DNA of 64,000 nucleotides, taken from assembly GCF_027596085.1 (NCBI RefSeq), contig NC_072462.1:19227921-19291920 (forward strand), written 5' to 3'. Below are positions 1 to 10,976 of this stretch, in pieces. Under the pieces are notes generated by a model that did no database searches, was not told the DNA's origin, and worked only from the letters and a program-made list of their open reading frames with translations. This stretch comes from Anoplopoma fimbria (lineage: Eukaryota > Chordata > Actinopteri > Perciformes > Anoplopomatidae). The position numbers and the translations under genes were made by a program. Within the stretch, counting starts at the first letter, position 1. Every line of letters starts with the position of its first letter.

Positions 1-188
1 ATTTAGGCACCCTCTTCCCAGCAATCTGCACTGTTATACATCTTAAAACCTCCACTTGTTAACATCAGCACCTTTTCTCCTCCATCAGAAATGACTAATG
101 AATGCTCACACTTTCTATTCTGCACTATTTTGTGTAAGTTTGACAGAATTTTTGCTTTTCTTCTTGTCTTTGTTTCCAAACTGTGTAG

Positions 189-296
189 ATCTAACCAAAC
201 TGTGGTTCAGTGACGGTCTCCAGCCTAACCAACTGTGGTTTGAGACAAAGACCAGCGTGGTGGAAGTCAAAGGCTACAGCAACGACAGTCAGTCTG
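189..296 (+). CDS. LRP-like gene, exon a: end of beta-propeller
   Basis: The acceptor is TGTGTAG and the donor GTAGGT. The exon enters in phase 1 and leaves in phase 1. It encodes LTKLWFSDG, NQLWFETKTSVVEV and SNDSQSG, which fit the last propeller strands before the closing EGF module in LRP proteins. The final G plus the first two bases of the next exon make a glycine codon, joining QSG to TNSCS. Confidence 0.7.
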
Positions 297-3200
297 GTAG
301 GTGTCTATAGCAAGCTTCAATGGGAAAGGTGGACAAGCTGTTGGTCAGCACCTACAATCTTCAACAGGGAGACAAACGAAAATAACATGCAGGGATGACT
401 GTAACGCTACAGCAACTTACGCAATCTGGTAAACTTGTTGTGAAACTAGCCTCTTTATACTGTGGCTCATTGTTGAGATGACAGCAGTTCTGTAGACAGG
501 TGATTTTAACATAATTTCTGCCAATGAGAAGGACTCTCAGATGGCCACTAGATGGCAGGTGAGGCATGACAGGACTTTAGAATATTCCAGAGCAAACTGG
601 GAATGCAAAAAGTGTTGAGATAAATTGAGCAGGTATTATTACTATGACACAAATAAAGTGAGACCACAAGAGCGATATACAATGGTATAAAATAAGACAC
701 TCTAATGATACTTTAGTTAAGACACATGGTTGGCTTTATAAACAGGTCATTTGTGAAGTTTCTTACTTGTACCAAGTGATTAAGATAAGAATCCTTTATT
801 AGTCCCGCAGCGGGGAAATTTACAACTGTTAATATATTTAGTGCAAAGGCTAAAAAAAAATAAAAGTAGCGTACAAAGTTATATAGTTTCACAGAACATC
901 AGAGTTGAGAAAACGGGTGGGACACTAAAATTCTGTCTAAAAAATGACTGCATGTTTTTTTAAGTTTAAGAACTCTTCCCACTCAGGTAAACACTATTAT
1001 GTCAGTTGGCACCATTAGCTTTGAGGTGCAGGCTCACCTTCACCATGTTGAAAGCCACCTAGAGGCATTCAAAATGCTTCCAATCTTGTGTCTTGCACCT
1101 TTTTAGACAGGAGAAATGTATAGCATGACTCACAGCACCCAGCTATGTTGTAAGCAACCTATCAACCACAGGGCTTATTTACCAGCATGTGGTTAGCACC
1201 AATTTCACAACCATTTTAACATGCAATCATGACATGTGTCATGTGGGGTTTCTGATAGATTAAAAACAAACTGCTTGGCTGCTGAAATTATTCATGCCAA
1301 GCTGCACACTGCCAGCTTAATTTGGAAAACAAAAAGCCTGCCAAACTAGTTTTTGAGTCATAAGTCAGGCATGTTTGTATTTTCACCTCAACGTTCTGCT
1401 TCCTGGTTCTGAATACAGGAAGAAGAAAAAAGTGTGTTATTGGACACTCAGGGCAGAATGAAAAGACTCTCTCAGAGTTGAATAGATGGCAGTGTGATGT
1501 GATCTCTGCAGAGGGACTTGGCAAGCTGTGTGAAATCCCAGTCTGTTGTTGTATGTGTGTGTTGCAGTGGGGAAAGAGTGACGATGAATTGAGCTCAACA
1601 CCCACTTTGACAACACACCCTCTTTCAGTCTTAGCATACGATTGCAAAAATAAGGTTCCAAAGAAACAATTGTTGATGTTGATAACACTCAAACATTACT
1701 AACATAAATGTACATCATAAACAGTAAAGCAGCCTCTGAATCAAATATACACAGCTAACTGAAGAGGCCAATCATATTGTAACATTACAAAACACACTCT
1801 TGAATGCTGTAGTACTAGAATAAAGCACAGTTTGTACTTAAACAAGAAATGAAGTGATACTGTGGATATGTTCAACAGTGCACATGCAAATACAGTAAAG
1901 TTTTTACTCTATACAAATTTAAACTCCTATTCTTTGAACATGATAAAATGTGAAGTAGTGTTTATATTTATTTGCACACATCCAAAGGCCCAATGTCGTC
2001 TTTCACAATTGTCCTGTAACAAATGTTCGACACAGATTATGTAACAACACACAGCCATGGGGCGCTGATTTGTGCCAACGACAACTGTCGATTGACATGG
2101 GAGGAGCGCTAATGAATGCTCTAGTTTGCGCCATAGTCATTTCCTTGTTATTGCATGATACAAGCAGTAGACATGTATGTAGACACAAGAATGCCCATTT
2201 ATATACAATAGGACAAGATTAACAAATGTGTCAATAAACTCCAGGAAGATGAGCAACTAAGTGCAAGTTGATAGGATCTATAAAAAAATAAACGCTAAAT
2301 GCTGCTGACACTTTTAGGCCTATGAGGAACCGAAAGAAGAACGCGCTTAATAAAATGGTAACCCAGTTGCAAGCTAGAAGAGATGCTATCTAAACGTAGG
2401 ATCAATTACTAAGAAGTGAAATTTCTAATTAAGCGGACAGCAATTCATGATAAATCAAAGTTTCTCCCCATCCACTTTCAATTATACCTCCAATAGTTTT
2501 TTTTTGTTTTGTTTTGTTTATTTTAAGCGTGAACAGCTGTCTCTTTTGATTTCCTTCCAAAGACTGTCATGGTTTTGTAACTGAAATTGCTAATCCTCTC
2601 TTACCCATTACCTCCAGGAACTAATAGCTGCTCCAAATACAACGGCGGATGTGTCCATCTGTGCCTGCCCCATCCCGGAGGTCACACGTGTAAATGCGGC
2701 CGGGGATTCAACGCCGTCGATGCCACCGCCTGCACGCCGCTCCCCGCCTGCCCCGCGGGGGAAGAGTCCTGCTTTGACGGTACCAAATGTATCAGCAGCA
2801 GAAAGTTCTGTGATGGACAGGTGGACTGTCCAGACCAGTCGGATGAACAGGACTGTGAGTGATCATCCAAATCTTTAATTGCCCAGCTAAGTAAAAGGAG
2901 ATGTAGCCAGGGCTGGTGAGATAATATAATAATCCTATTTAAGTCAGTTATGTCCTCAGTAAGTTACCAACGTTTTATTAAACTCAAAAATGTAACATGT
3001 TCAAACGGATGCCTATGTAACATCCTTTTTTCCCCCATGTTTTTCAGTGTTTGATTGTTATTTCAATCCCTCCCTAAACAGTGCATGAATTGAGGATGAC
3101 TCATATTATTAATTATATTGTGTTGATAGACTTATTTTTGAGATTTGAGCTTTAGAAATACCTAAAAGTTGCATTAACGTTAAATATACTCTATTTACCA

Positions 3201-4533
3201 TAATGACTATTATTTACTTTCTCTTCAGGTCCAATCACAAATTCTGCGTCTTTCGGGACCAAATCCATTGATGGCCGCCTTCCCAAGTCTTCCCACTCTC
3301 CTCACCCCAACAACGCCCAAAAGAACTCTGTACTCTCAGTTAAGAAAGACTCTTCATCCTGTGATCTCCAACGCTGCAGCGGTCATGGACAATGCATCAC
3401 AGAAGGCAAAGACACTCGCTGCCATTGTGCGGCCGGTTACAAGGGAGAGTCCTGTCAAGTGGCAGAATCTGGACAGAGCCACGTGGCTGTGATCCTGGGT
3501 GTCTTCTGCCTCGTTGTTGCATTGACGGGAGCTGCGTTTATTTTTGCTAAAAGGTACCGACCACTAGGATGAGTTTTCTTTTGCATCGTGGACAGAGTGA
3601 TTCACTTTTATAATGAGCGGTTGGCAGAAATGCATCCAGCCGGATTGTTGTGTATTCCTCCTTAAGCAGCTAATTTCAGTTTTTGAAACTTTACACAGAC
3701 TACATATTGAACATTAAAGCCAGTTGATGTAGTGTTTATATTTTTTTGATTTCTTTCTTTAGAGACTCGTGGACCTATTGTGTGCTATACAACTCAATGA
3801 CCTATGGAGAAAAAAACATTTTGCTTTTAAAATCTCATTTCAATAGGAGAGGCTGGCCGTTCAGAAGCGGATCCATGGATAAAGAAACTCTGATGGCAAA
3901 CATGGGCCTAGCAAATGAACACTACGAGTCAGACTCTGAGGTAAAACCTCAGGCCAGTATAATTTAATTTAGATACATGAGCAGAGATGTTTCTTTTTAT
4001 TCAAGAATATGAAACGATAATGTCACTCATTTTCATACTTAACTAGCTGGTTAATTTGAAACTAATATATATCTGGTTTCAAATATGGTGACAAATCACA
4101 CATATACATTTAAATGCTTTTGACAGACATGCAACTTTTGATCCAAGTGTGAAATTCTTTATCCTGGATAGTAGTTTGAAAAATATTCTTCACCTCAATT
4201 ATTGATGTCCTTCTAATCAGATTGAAGTAACTTCTAGGCCAATTCAATTTACAGATAACTATTTTTTTTGAAATATTTATATTTATTTATTTATTTTTAA
4301 CTTTGGCCAAAGGAGGCTGAATTGAATAAGTTTTGTTTATTTTTTAATATATCAAATAAAATTTCAGATTGTTTTTTGTCTTCTAAGTCTACCCATAAAT
4401 TGGGTAAATTTAATAAACTATGAGCTGCTTTTATATGTTTGTAAATCCGATGTTTTCTTCTCCCCAGGAGCTGGAGTCCCCAGTAGATCCGAAGAACCCC
4501 CCGCTAGCCATGAAGTCACTACAGCTCAAATAG
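189..4533 (+). CDS. LRP-family (LDL receptor-related) endocytic receptor, 3' part, five exons
   Basis: Coding exons 189-296, 2618-2854, 3229-3553, 3847-3940 and 4468-4533 join with matching phases (1, 1, 2, 0) and consensus GT/AG sites. Reading through gives the last strand of a YWTD-type propeller (LWFSDG, QLWFETK), an EGF module, one LDL-receptor class A repeat, a Ser/Lys/His-rich stalk, a second EGF module, one membrane span and a cytoplasmic tail of about 60 residues ending in SLQLK. Such type I receptors bind lipoproteins or other ligands through class A repeats and release them through the propeller in endosomes. The 5' exons are outside the window. I could not assign the paralogue: LRP5/6 carry three class A repeats before the membrane and LRP1 carries a run of EGF modules, so neither fits. 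The fish oocyte receptor Lrp13 is a candidate that I cannot confirm. The tail has no NPxY motif. Family call is secure; member is not. Confidence 0.8.
297..2617 (+). other. intron of the LRP-like gene
   Basis: AT-rich sequence with no exon-like open frame on either strand. The only recognisable item is a short LINE 3'-end fragment near 781-835. Short open frames here, including one of 134 codons on the minus strand at 1288-1692, have no recognisable domain. Confidence 0.6.
781..860 (-). mobile_element. 3'-end fragment of a Rex1/CR1-like LINE
   Basis: The stretch GATAAGAATCCTTTATTAG followed by TCCCGCAGCGGGGAAATTT matches the 3' end of the larger LINE copy at 39796-40503 almost base for base. 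The (GATAA) tail, degenerate here, lies on the left, so the element reads on the minus strand. It is short and heavily 5'-truncated. Confidence 0.6.
2618..2854 (+). CDS. LRP-like gene, exon b: EGF module plus LDL-receptor class A repeat
   Basis: It follows a CTCCAG acceptor and ends at a GTGAGT donor. The EGF module starts NSCSKYNGGCVHLC and continues GGHTCKCGRGF, with six cysteines in the order typical of propeller-associated EGF modules. The class A repeat has six cysteines and the calcium-cage residues in CDGQVDCPDQSDEQDC. Its last cysteine codon is split over the exon junction (T then GT) and is restored only by splicing to 3229, which is strong support for this join. Confidence 0.88.
3229..3553 (+). 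CDS. LRP-like gene, exon c: stalk, EGF module and transmembrane span
   Basis: A CTTCAG acceptor precedes it and GTACCG is the donor. It encodes a stalk of about 45 residues rich in Ser, Lys, Asn and His, then an EGF module (SCDLQRCSGHGQC, RCHCAAGYKGESC) and a hydrophobic span (VAVILGVFCLVVALTGAAF) ending in the stop-transfer residues AKR. Without splicing the frame stops five codons later. Confidence 0.82.
3847..3940 (+). CDS. LRP-like gene, exon d: cytoplasmic tail
   Basis: Starts after TTTCAATAG in phase 2 and ends at a GTAAAA donor in phase 0. It encodes RGWPFRSGSMDKETLMANMG and then LANEHYESDSE. An upstream acceptor at 3762 is also in frame and would add 28 residues (DSWTYCVLYN and so on). 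I prefer 3847 because it puts basic residues directly after the membrane span and the added segment looks like translated intron. Both acceptors could be used. Confidence 0.6.
4468..4533 (+). CDS. LRP-like gene, last coding exon
   Basis: Begins after CTCCCCAG in phase 0 and encodes ELESPVDPKNPPL and then AMKSLQLK before a TAG stop. Acidic and proline-rich residues continue the ESDSE run of the previous exon. A candidate poly(A) signal ATTAAA follows at 4608-4613. Confidence 0.65.
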   Translation, partial: ELESPVDPKNPPLAMKSLQLK

Positions 4534-4984
4534 AAGTTCTGTGTTCTGCATTACACATTGACAAATAATGTCTGGGGATTGATTTCTCTAGTGATGTCTT
4601 TTGGTGAATTAAAAGTGAGAAGAAATGAACCCAAAATGATTTTTTTTTTTTACTGATTTTTATTTATATATATACATCACAAAATTGAAATGGTAACTTG
4701 TGTACACTGACCCACATTTTCCATTTTTGCCTGTCCCTCACACAAAAACAACGTTCCGTTTATTGCGTAATGTTGTCCTAAGTGAAAGAAAAACTACATG
4801 GCACTGGCACATAAGATTCTTCCTTGAGATACATTAGAATTTAGTATTAGTATATAGAAAATTCTCGCCCAAGTAAACAAAACAATTACAATTTTTCATC
4901 ACAAACTTCTCTGAGACAGTGTTGGAATGGCATACAAATATCTGATCATTAATAAATTATTGGACAAACTGAAACTTTGATCTG

Positions 4985-5190
4985 AAGATTGCGCTCCGAA
5001 GTCATTAGGATTCATCTTCTGGGAACCATGCACGTCTGTTCCAAATGTCATGGTAGTCATCTTACTAATTGCCAAGAGATTGCACCAAAAATATCAACCT
5101 GCTGGTGGAAATGGAGGGAAAGTCAGAGGCATTACCAATTTAGTAATGGACATGGAAGATTTGCCCTCTTGGGACCACTAAAAATAAATA
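4985..5190. repeat. decayed dispersed teleost repeat
   Basis: The phrases GTCATTAGGATTCATCTTCTG and GGAACCATGCACGTCTGT, followed by a variant of AAATGTCATGG, resemble a repeat I recognise from many fish genomes (family name not known to me). It explains a 131-codon open frame over 4989-5384, which has no domain. Confidence 0.35.
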
Positions 5191-5489
5191 AACATTTTAC
5201 TCAAAAACAAATACTTCCTTGGAAAGGCTTAAGAAATCCCCCACATCTGTTTTCCAGTGAAGCGCTGAATGTTACAGGCATGGCAATCTTGTCAGGTCTT
5301 GCCAGCTTGTCTGGTTCTAACTTGCCTCCTCCTCCTTCCATCCCCCGCTCCTCTGACAAACACACCTACTGTGATATGGTATAATAGTACTTAGGTTAGG
5401 GTGTGTGAATGTGCGTGTTGTTTATAGTGTTGTATAACATCCACTTCTGATGTGTTTAATATGGTCGAATCAGCACCCCTGCGACCCTT

Positions 5490-5745
5490 AACTGGATCCT
5501 ATTCGTAGTAGTTTGTAGCACTTACTATATTCGGTCTGTTGCAATTATTGTTTTCGTAGTAATTTGCCTCTGCACTATACTTTTGCTCTGGTTTATGCTT
5601 TGAGATGCTTGCTTAAGAAAGGAGATGCACTTATGACTTCTGGTGACTAGTAGTTCTCTTGAATACCTATGTTGAATACACTTCCTGTAAGTCGCTTTGG
5701 ATAAAAGCGTCTGCTAAATGACTGTAATGTAATGTAATGTAATGA
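5490..5745 (+). mobile_element. L2-tail dispersed element with (TAATG)n end
   Basis: It ends in TAAGTCGCTTTGGATAAAAG, then CGTCTGCTAAATGACTGTAA and a TAATG repeat, a 3' tail widely shared by fish LINE/SINE elements. The body (GCACTTACTATATTCGGTC, GACTTCTGGTGACTAGTAG) recurs in inverse orientation at 21536-21710 and 21853-22115, so the three are copies of one family. Confidence 0.7.
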
Positions 5746-7624
5746 TAAGCAGGTTACGGAAAAATGCCATATTTACACGGTTTTAGTGAAAATCTAAATT
5801 TCTCTCAGTCAGCTTTTATTTGTCTCTGCTATTTGGTGTCCCACGTGTGTCTGAAAGGTGCCACACAAATCAAGTTTATTTTTCCCAGGGATGCCAGAGC
5901 ATTGAGCATTTAATGTTGAGTCAGTGTGAGTCAGCGATTAACAGAAGCATAAGATTAGTTTGCACTCGGCTTATTAAATTTAAGGTTGCGACACACATGT
6001 CGGGGATATTTGGTGGGAGCCAGTGTGTGTGACTCAACCCATTTAAAGATAAGGCAGAGGGCGGAGGAGGTGATTTTATGTGTGCGTGTGTGTTTCGGGA
6101 AAAAAAGAGGCAGGTATTTACAGGTTCGGCTTTCTTCCTCTTTCTTCCTTCCCTTTGTTGCAGATTCCCCCCACTGAAAGTGGAACTTCAAGTACTTTTT
6201 CAAAGAGCCTGGACCTTTAGGACACACACAGATACCTGGACAACAAAAATTTAAACCCCACAGGTAGCATTTTAAGACATCCTGCTCCATTCTTTGGCTT
6301 CTGTGAGTATATGTTTTCCATGTTGTAGTGTTTTGATATGGTGCTTTGCTCTATCACAATAGTGGAAGGCATCCCCAAAGCGTTGACTACAATCTTTCTT
6401 TGCTGTGTTAAGTCTGAATGACATGATGCTTGAAAAGTAAAAATAACCTCCCCACAACCCCTCTTTATTTGTTAGCCGCCACGCTGTATAGTTTTGGATA
6501 ATTGTCAGTCTTGTCCATTAAATCTCTGAGGAAGCTTTTCCCACACTTAAGTATTTGCAACACTTTAATGTTTAGCAGTCGACTTAAGTGGCTCGGAATT
6601 CATTTATATAGTGCTCTTGGTTCATTCTTGTGTTGGGAATCTAAAAAGACAGATACCATATGGTACTCTTTTTATGCATCCAGTATGTTGGTGAAGGTAT
6701 ACTGCACCTTTCAATAGATGCTTTGTTTTGTTCTGTGCTTTAGGCTTAGCAGAGTCAGTCTTCCTTTTGGGTTAAGTCCCTGTACACCTAATGCTGTTGA
6801 CAATGAAACAACAACATAATGCAAGATGTACAACATTCAAACTCCCTACACTACCTGCAATAAGCCTGTTGGGAGAATTTGGTCATTTGAATGTGATGAT
6901 TTAAAAGTAAAATACATCTGAGGACGGCACGCCACACACCAAGCAGCATGCTATGTGTGAACAGTGAAAATGTTTAAGAAGCTGTCCTATTCACACACAA
7001 TATCTTTAATTGTCTTTAGTAAAAGTTGTTATTGTTTTAGATGCATACAAATAGAATTGTTTAAACAAAACTTTGTGTTATTGAATATGTCTTTATTTGG
7101 GGATAAAGTCAGAATTTTACACATGATGTAAACGGGATCTATTATAATTCAAACTTCAATTGATGACTTCATGCTCACTGATAAGAACATCTCGTCAAAG
7201 TGAGATCGATCCGGACTGTCCCTGTCATATTTGTGATCCGCACTTTTTATTGCATACAAAGCGTGCAATTCTAGCACTTCTGTCTGGGACCTGAAGGCAG
7301 CGCAGTTTTTAAAAAGTTAGTTTGAGCACAACATAATCACTGAAGCCATCGAACTGTATGAAATGTACCAAATTAAAATTTGCAACGGAAGAGAGATGGT
7401 GCTGAAATGTGATAAATTCCTTGCAGGAAGTATCAATGGTTGGTGCTAAAAGATCTGATTACCTTACATTACAAGTCCTTTACATACAAGAGTGAAACTG
7501 AATGTTGCAGTGCAGAAATATTTACATGCATTATGAAACATTCTGCTTTGTAAAGTCAGTAAATAAGATTACTGATTACTGATTACTCTCTTCTCTTTGT
7601 TGTTTGACCCCATTGTGTTTTTAG

Positions 7625-9583
7625 GTGTGACTTCCCCCCATTCACCTCTCTCATCTCCAATTTCCCCCTCCACTCCCTCCCTCAACAGCCCAGTGTTTCC
7701 TCCCTTCCCTCCACATCCTCCTCCACCATGTCCACCTCTTTCCCTCCTCCCCAACCGAGAGGCATAGACTACAGTCTGCCCACCTGTGGTGAGACTATGT
7801 GCAACGACCATGGTACCTGCATGCCTCCTCCGGGTGGCGGCACCAATTTGGTGTGCGACTGTGAACTGGGCTACCAGGGCAAGTTCTGCGATGACACGGT
7901 CAACGGGGCCTTGAGTTTACCGCTGACCCTGAGTGTGCTAGCTGTCATCATCGGGGTGCTGATTTTGGCTTTCATCCTGGCCAAGATTAGGCAGAAGCAA
8001 AAGAAGAGGAACAGGTACTGACATATCAGTGGTGTTCTGTTGAAAGATTAATATTCTTGAGGGAATAGTTTAACAATTTAGGGTGAGAGCTTATTTTCCT
8101 TTTCGAGCGCGATATAAGAAGAATGACGTCAATCTCGTCTGTGCTTTAACAATGTAGCTGGTGTCAGGGCGTGGTTAGCCTAGCTTAGCATAAAGGCTTG
8201 GAGCAGGAGGGTATGCCCAAGTCTGTAAATATGCACAACATCCTCTTAAGCTCTATTACAAACAAGTTGTGTCCTCTTAGTTTAAAGTTGAACTGAAGCT
8301 AAAATCAATTTAGCTAAGAAATCAGTATATCTGACAACATTGGACATAGCTAAGCTTATTTTCCCGACAAACTTACAATAATAATACTCCATTTTATCTA
8401 AAACAACACACTAAAAATATAAAACACTCAATAGCAATAACACGTTAATGGCAGTTCTAAAAAGGTGAAGTTTGATTTGGGATATGAATGTGGACGAGTT
8501 GGTGTAGTCTCGGATGTGTTTGGGGAGTTCCAGAGGGAAGGGGCCAGCTATGGAGAAGGTGTCTCTGTCTCCCCAGGTCCAGGTGCTTGATCCTGAGTGT
8601 TGGATACAGGGTGAGGGTTACATAGGCTGAGAGAAGGTGTGGTGGAGCAGATCAGTGACGTAGAAGGGGGCTTGGTTGTGGAGGGCTTTGTGTGTTAAGG
8701 GGGAGGACTTTGAATTGGATTCTTTGTTTTTGTTGTTGAGGAAGACAACAAGGAAGTGGAGTTATAGATGGTGAGGCAGAAGGTATGAGTGGTTTGGATG
8801 AGTGATTTGCCGCCGATAACAATCATGTCTGATTTATTACAATTCATTTTGAGCAAATTGGCTTGCATCCTTGATTATCTTTCAACAATATATTTGGTCA
8901 GGGTAGAGTGTGTTACAGTGGGGATGGATTTAGCGTAAATGTAGAGCTGGACGTCCTCAGTGTAGAACTGGAACATTACCACAAAATCCAATCAAGTCTA
9001 GGCACTAAGCCAAGCTAAGTCAGTGCTGATTCCATCACCATATTTATGAAATTGATATTGATCCTCTCATTTCACTCCTGAAAAGAAAAGAAAGAGATGC
9101 ACTGTCCCAAAATGTTGAACATTTCCTAACACTCAGTCTCTCTTTCAAACATGAACCTGGTTTGTGATAGAGTGAAGAAGAATGAGATAATAAGCATGAG
9201 CAGTGAAAGTCACTTTGGCTGAACAGACTGTGAGAGAAACAGAAACGTCATCAACAAAGAATCTGGCTCGCACAGTGTTTGATTGACAGGTTTTGCCCCG
9301 CTGTATAGATACATCGAAAAGCAGAACTTTGTTTCCATTGAATGATGAAGAATTCATCGTTTAACTGAAAATGATAGACCAGAAACAAAGGCCGTGGTTC
9401 AAAAGGAGAGTGTCTCTTTTTACTGCATGCTGGAAGTTCCTATTTTCTGAACAGTGGTTCTATTTAACAATAATTACATTGACATAAGATGATGAAATGT
9501 TAACAAATGAATTAATTGTGTGTTTTTCTGTCGTCAACAGGAAACATCTGGCAGCTAAACAGGGCTACAACATTGTTGTGTAA
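7625..9583 (+). CDS. second EGF-transmembrane 3' end (exons 7625-8014 and 9541-9583)
   Basis: The first exon follows TGTTTTTAG and encodes a stalk of roughly 50 residues rich in Ser, Pro and Phe, an EGF module (CGETMCNDHGTC, LVCDCELGYQGKFC), one hydrophobic span (LSVLAVIIGVLILAFILA) and a basic stop-transfer segment (KIRQKQKKRNR). It leaves in phase 2 at GTACTG and joins 9541, giving KHLAAKQGYNIVV and a stop. The plan and exit phase equal exon c of the LRP-like gene 4 kb upstream, so this is probably the end of a tandem relative or an alternative 3' end. The entry phase (2) does not match the phase-1 exit of the LRP class A exon. ATG at 7728 has a good context (CCACCATG), but a protein starting there would have no signal peptide. 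I found no upstream exon in 4534-7624. An ATTAAA signal lies at 9756. Confidence 0.6.
8050..8240 (+). repeat. dispersed teleost repeat
   Basis: The sequence GGTTAGCCTAGCTTAGCATAAAG, with an upstream AGAGCTTATTTTCC block, resembles a very common fish interspersed repeat (a GTTAGCTTAGCTTAGCATAAAGACTGG-type consensus). It lies in the intron between the two receptor exons. Family assignment is from memory. Confidence 0.45.
8464..8985 (-). mobile_element. decayed L2-type LINE, reverse-transcriptase C-terminus
   Basis: Read on the minus strand, the right end encodes FQFYTEDVQLY, a degenerate form of the LINE F-Y-A-D-D-x-Q-L-Y catalytic motif. Further along are remnants of the KALHNQAPFYVTDLL and WGDRDTFS-type blocks seen at the ends of fish L2 polymerases. 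The frame is broken by many stops and indels, so it is a dead fragment inside an intron. Confidence 0.6.
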
Positions 9584-9785
9584 TGTTGAAAAATCTCCAT
9601 CATACCTGAGGTAGATATATACGACTTGAAATATGAATCTTAATAATGTTTTACATTGTGTGTGTTAAGCTAAGAATTATGAAGTATAGAATATAAAGTG
9701 TGTAAAACTATAATAATTTGATTGCAATATTTTTATTTTCAAAATTAATTACAACATTAAAAACATACTTATGGAACTTCAAAAC

Positions 9786-10537
9786 TTAAAGGTGCCCTGT
9801 ATAGTTTTTCTAAATTAACAAAAACAACAACATTTATGTTGTATGTATTCACTAAAACTAGGGCTGTACAGAATGTCTTTTTTTATTATTTTTTTTACTT
9901 TCAATGCTTCTTTTGAGGTTCATGTTATAGGTATAGGTATCAAATACACTTAGGTTCAGTAAAGAGCATGGTTGACATCAACTTGACCCACTCACGAAAC
10001 TTGCGTGACAAACATTTACTTACTTTTTGGCACGGGACATGAGCAGCAGTCTCCTGGGAAAAAAAGGCCTGCATTTATTTGCTTAATCTTTATCTACAAC
10101 TGTGCAGAAATATTTTAAACAGAGTAAATAGATTGGAAAGTTGATTTAAAATTTGACAGGGCTATGAATGAAGCTATATGGTAATGTCCTGACCAGAATG
10201 CATTGTGTTTATTCTGGACAATCAGAATCAGAAATCAGAATGGTTTACAGTACAAGGCTATTTGGCTTGGTCTCACAATGTTGAATTTTCCATCCTCATA
10301 AAACAGTTGCGAAGCAATTTTGATGGCGATTTAGTAGATTCCAACATTGTTGGTAGCAGTCTTCTTCTTCACTGCCTTTGTATGCAGATATGCTGTGTTT
10401 ACTGGTGTGTTACCGCATCCAACTGTCTGTGTAATGGCAGGAAGTGAATCGTTCCTCTGCATGTACTGAACAAAAAAACTAAACAGGGGCCCACACTTGT
10501 GCTATTAGTGGTCAAAAACTAAACAGGGTACCTTTAA
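9786..10537. mobile_element. piggyBac-like MITE with TTAA target duplication
   Basis: Imperfect terminal inverted repeats lie at 9790 (AGGTGCCCTGTATAGTTTTT) and ending at 10533 (AAAAACTAAACAGGGTACCT). Each is bounded by TTAA (9786-9789 and 10534-10537), the piggyBac target site. A second copy of the right-end motif (AAAAAACTAAACAGGGGCCC) lies about 45 bp inside. There is no transposase frame. Superfamily call rests only on TTAA and the inverted ends. Confidence 0.55.
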
Positions 10538-10567
10538 CTCATTGATTACTGACATATTAAGTCTGTG

Positions 10568-10876
10568 TCTGTGGGGCGGCTGTGGCGTAGTGGAGAGCAA
10601 GGTAGTTCTCCAATCAGAGGGCCGGTGGTTTGATACCCGGCTTCGGCAGTCGATGTGTCCTTGGGCAAGACACTTAACCCCAAGTTGCTCCTGAAGGCTT
10701 GCCATCGGTGTGGACTGGATGTTGCATGAATGTTAGTTAGAGTCTGATGGTGGCACCTTGCATGGTAGCCTGTCATCAGTGTGTGAATGGGTGAATGATA
10801 TGTAATATACTACTGATTGTAAGTCGCTTTGGATAAAAGCATCTGCTAAATGACTGTAATGGAATGTAATGTAATG
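10568..10876 (+). mobile_element. tRNA-derived SINE with L2 tail
   Basis: The head GGGGCGGCTGTGGCGTAGTG carries a polymerase III box A (TGGCGTAGTGG). Box B is GGTTTGATACC at about 10627. A tRNA-unrelated body follows (CCTTGGGCAAGACACTTAACC), then the L2-type tail GTCGCTTTGGATAAAAGCATC and a TAATG repeat. A near-identical copy lies at 57029-57316. Confidence 0.85.
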
Positions 10877-10954
10877 TCTAAATGCGGATGTGTGTCACCA
10901 TAATTGAAACAGAAAAAAAATGATTAAAAAATGTTTCTCTCGTTCTCATTCAGG

Positions 10955-10976
10955 TCAACCAGGAAATGGTGACACA
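10955..10976 (+). other. possible alternative terminal exon of the second receptor 3' end
   Basis: CGTTCTCATTCAG is a good acceptor. Joined in phase 2 to the donor at 8014 it would encode STRKW after a split arginine codon, then TGA. Downstream sequence has ATTAAA near 11315 and AATAAA near 12477, compatible with a 3' untranslated region. This is an inference; 9541 is the other choice. Confidence 0.3.

Larger units (their letters stand above)
4534..7624. other. interval between the two receptor 3' ends
   Basis: It contains the 3' untranslated region of the LRP-like gene, a decayed dispersed repeat (4985-5190) and an L2-tail element (5490-5745). The remaining 5746-7624 is AT-rich with no recognisable exon, EGF or class A cysteine pattern in any frame. 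Confidence 0.5.

Noticed and set aside
1288..1692. 134-codon minus-strand frame in the LRP intron
   Set aside because: No recognisable domain, low-complexity cysteine and serine content, no codon signature of a gene.
4989..5384. 131-codon open frame downstream of the LRP-like gene
   Set aside because: Overlaps a dispersed fish repeat and has no homologous domain or splice context.
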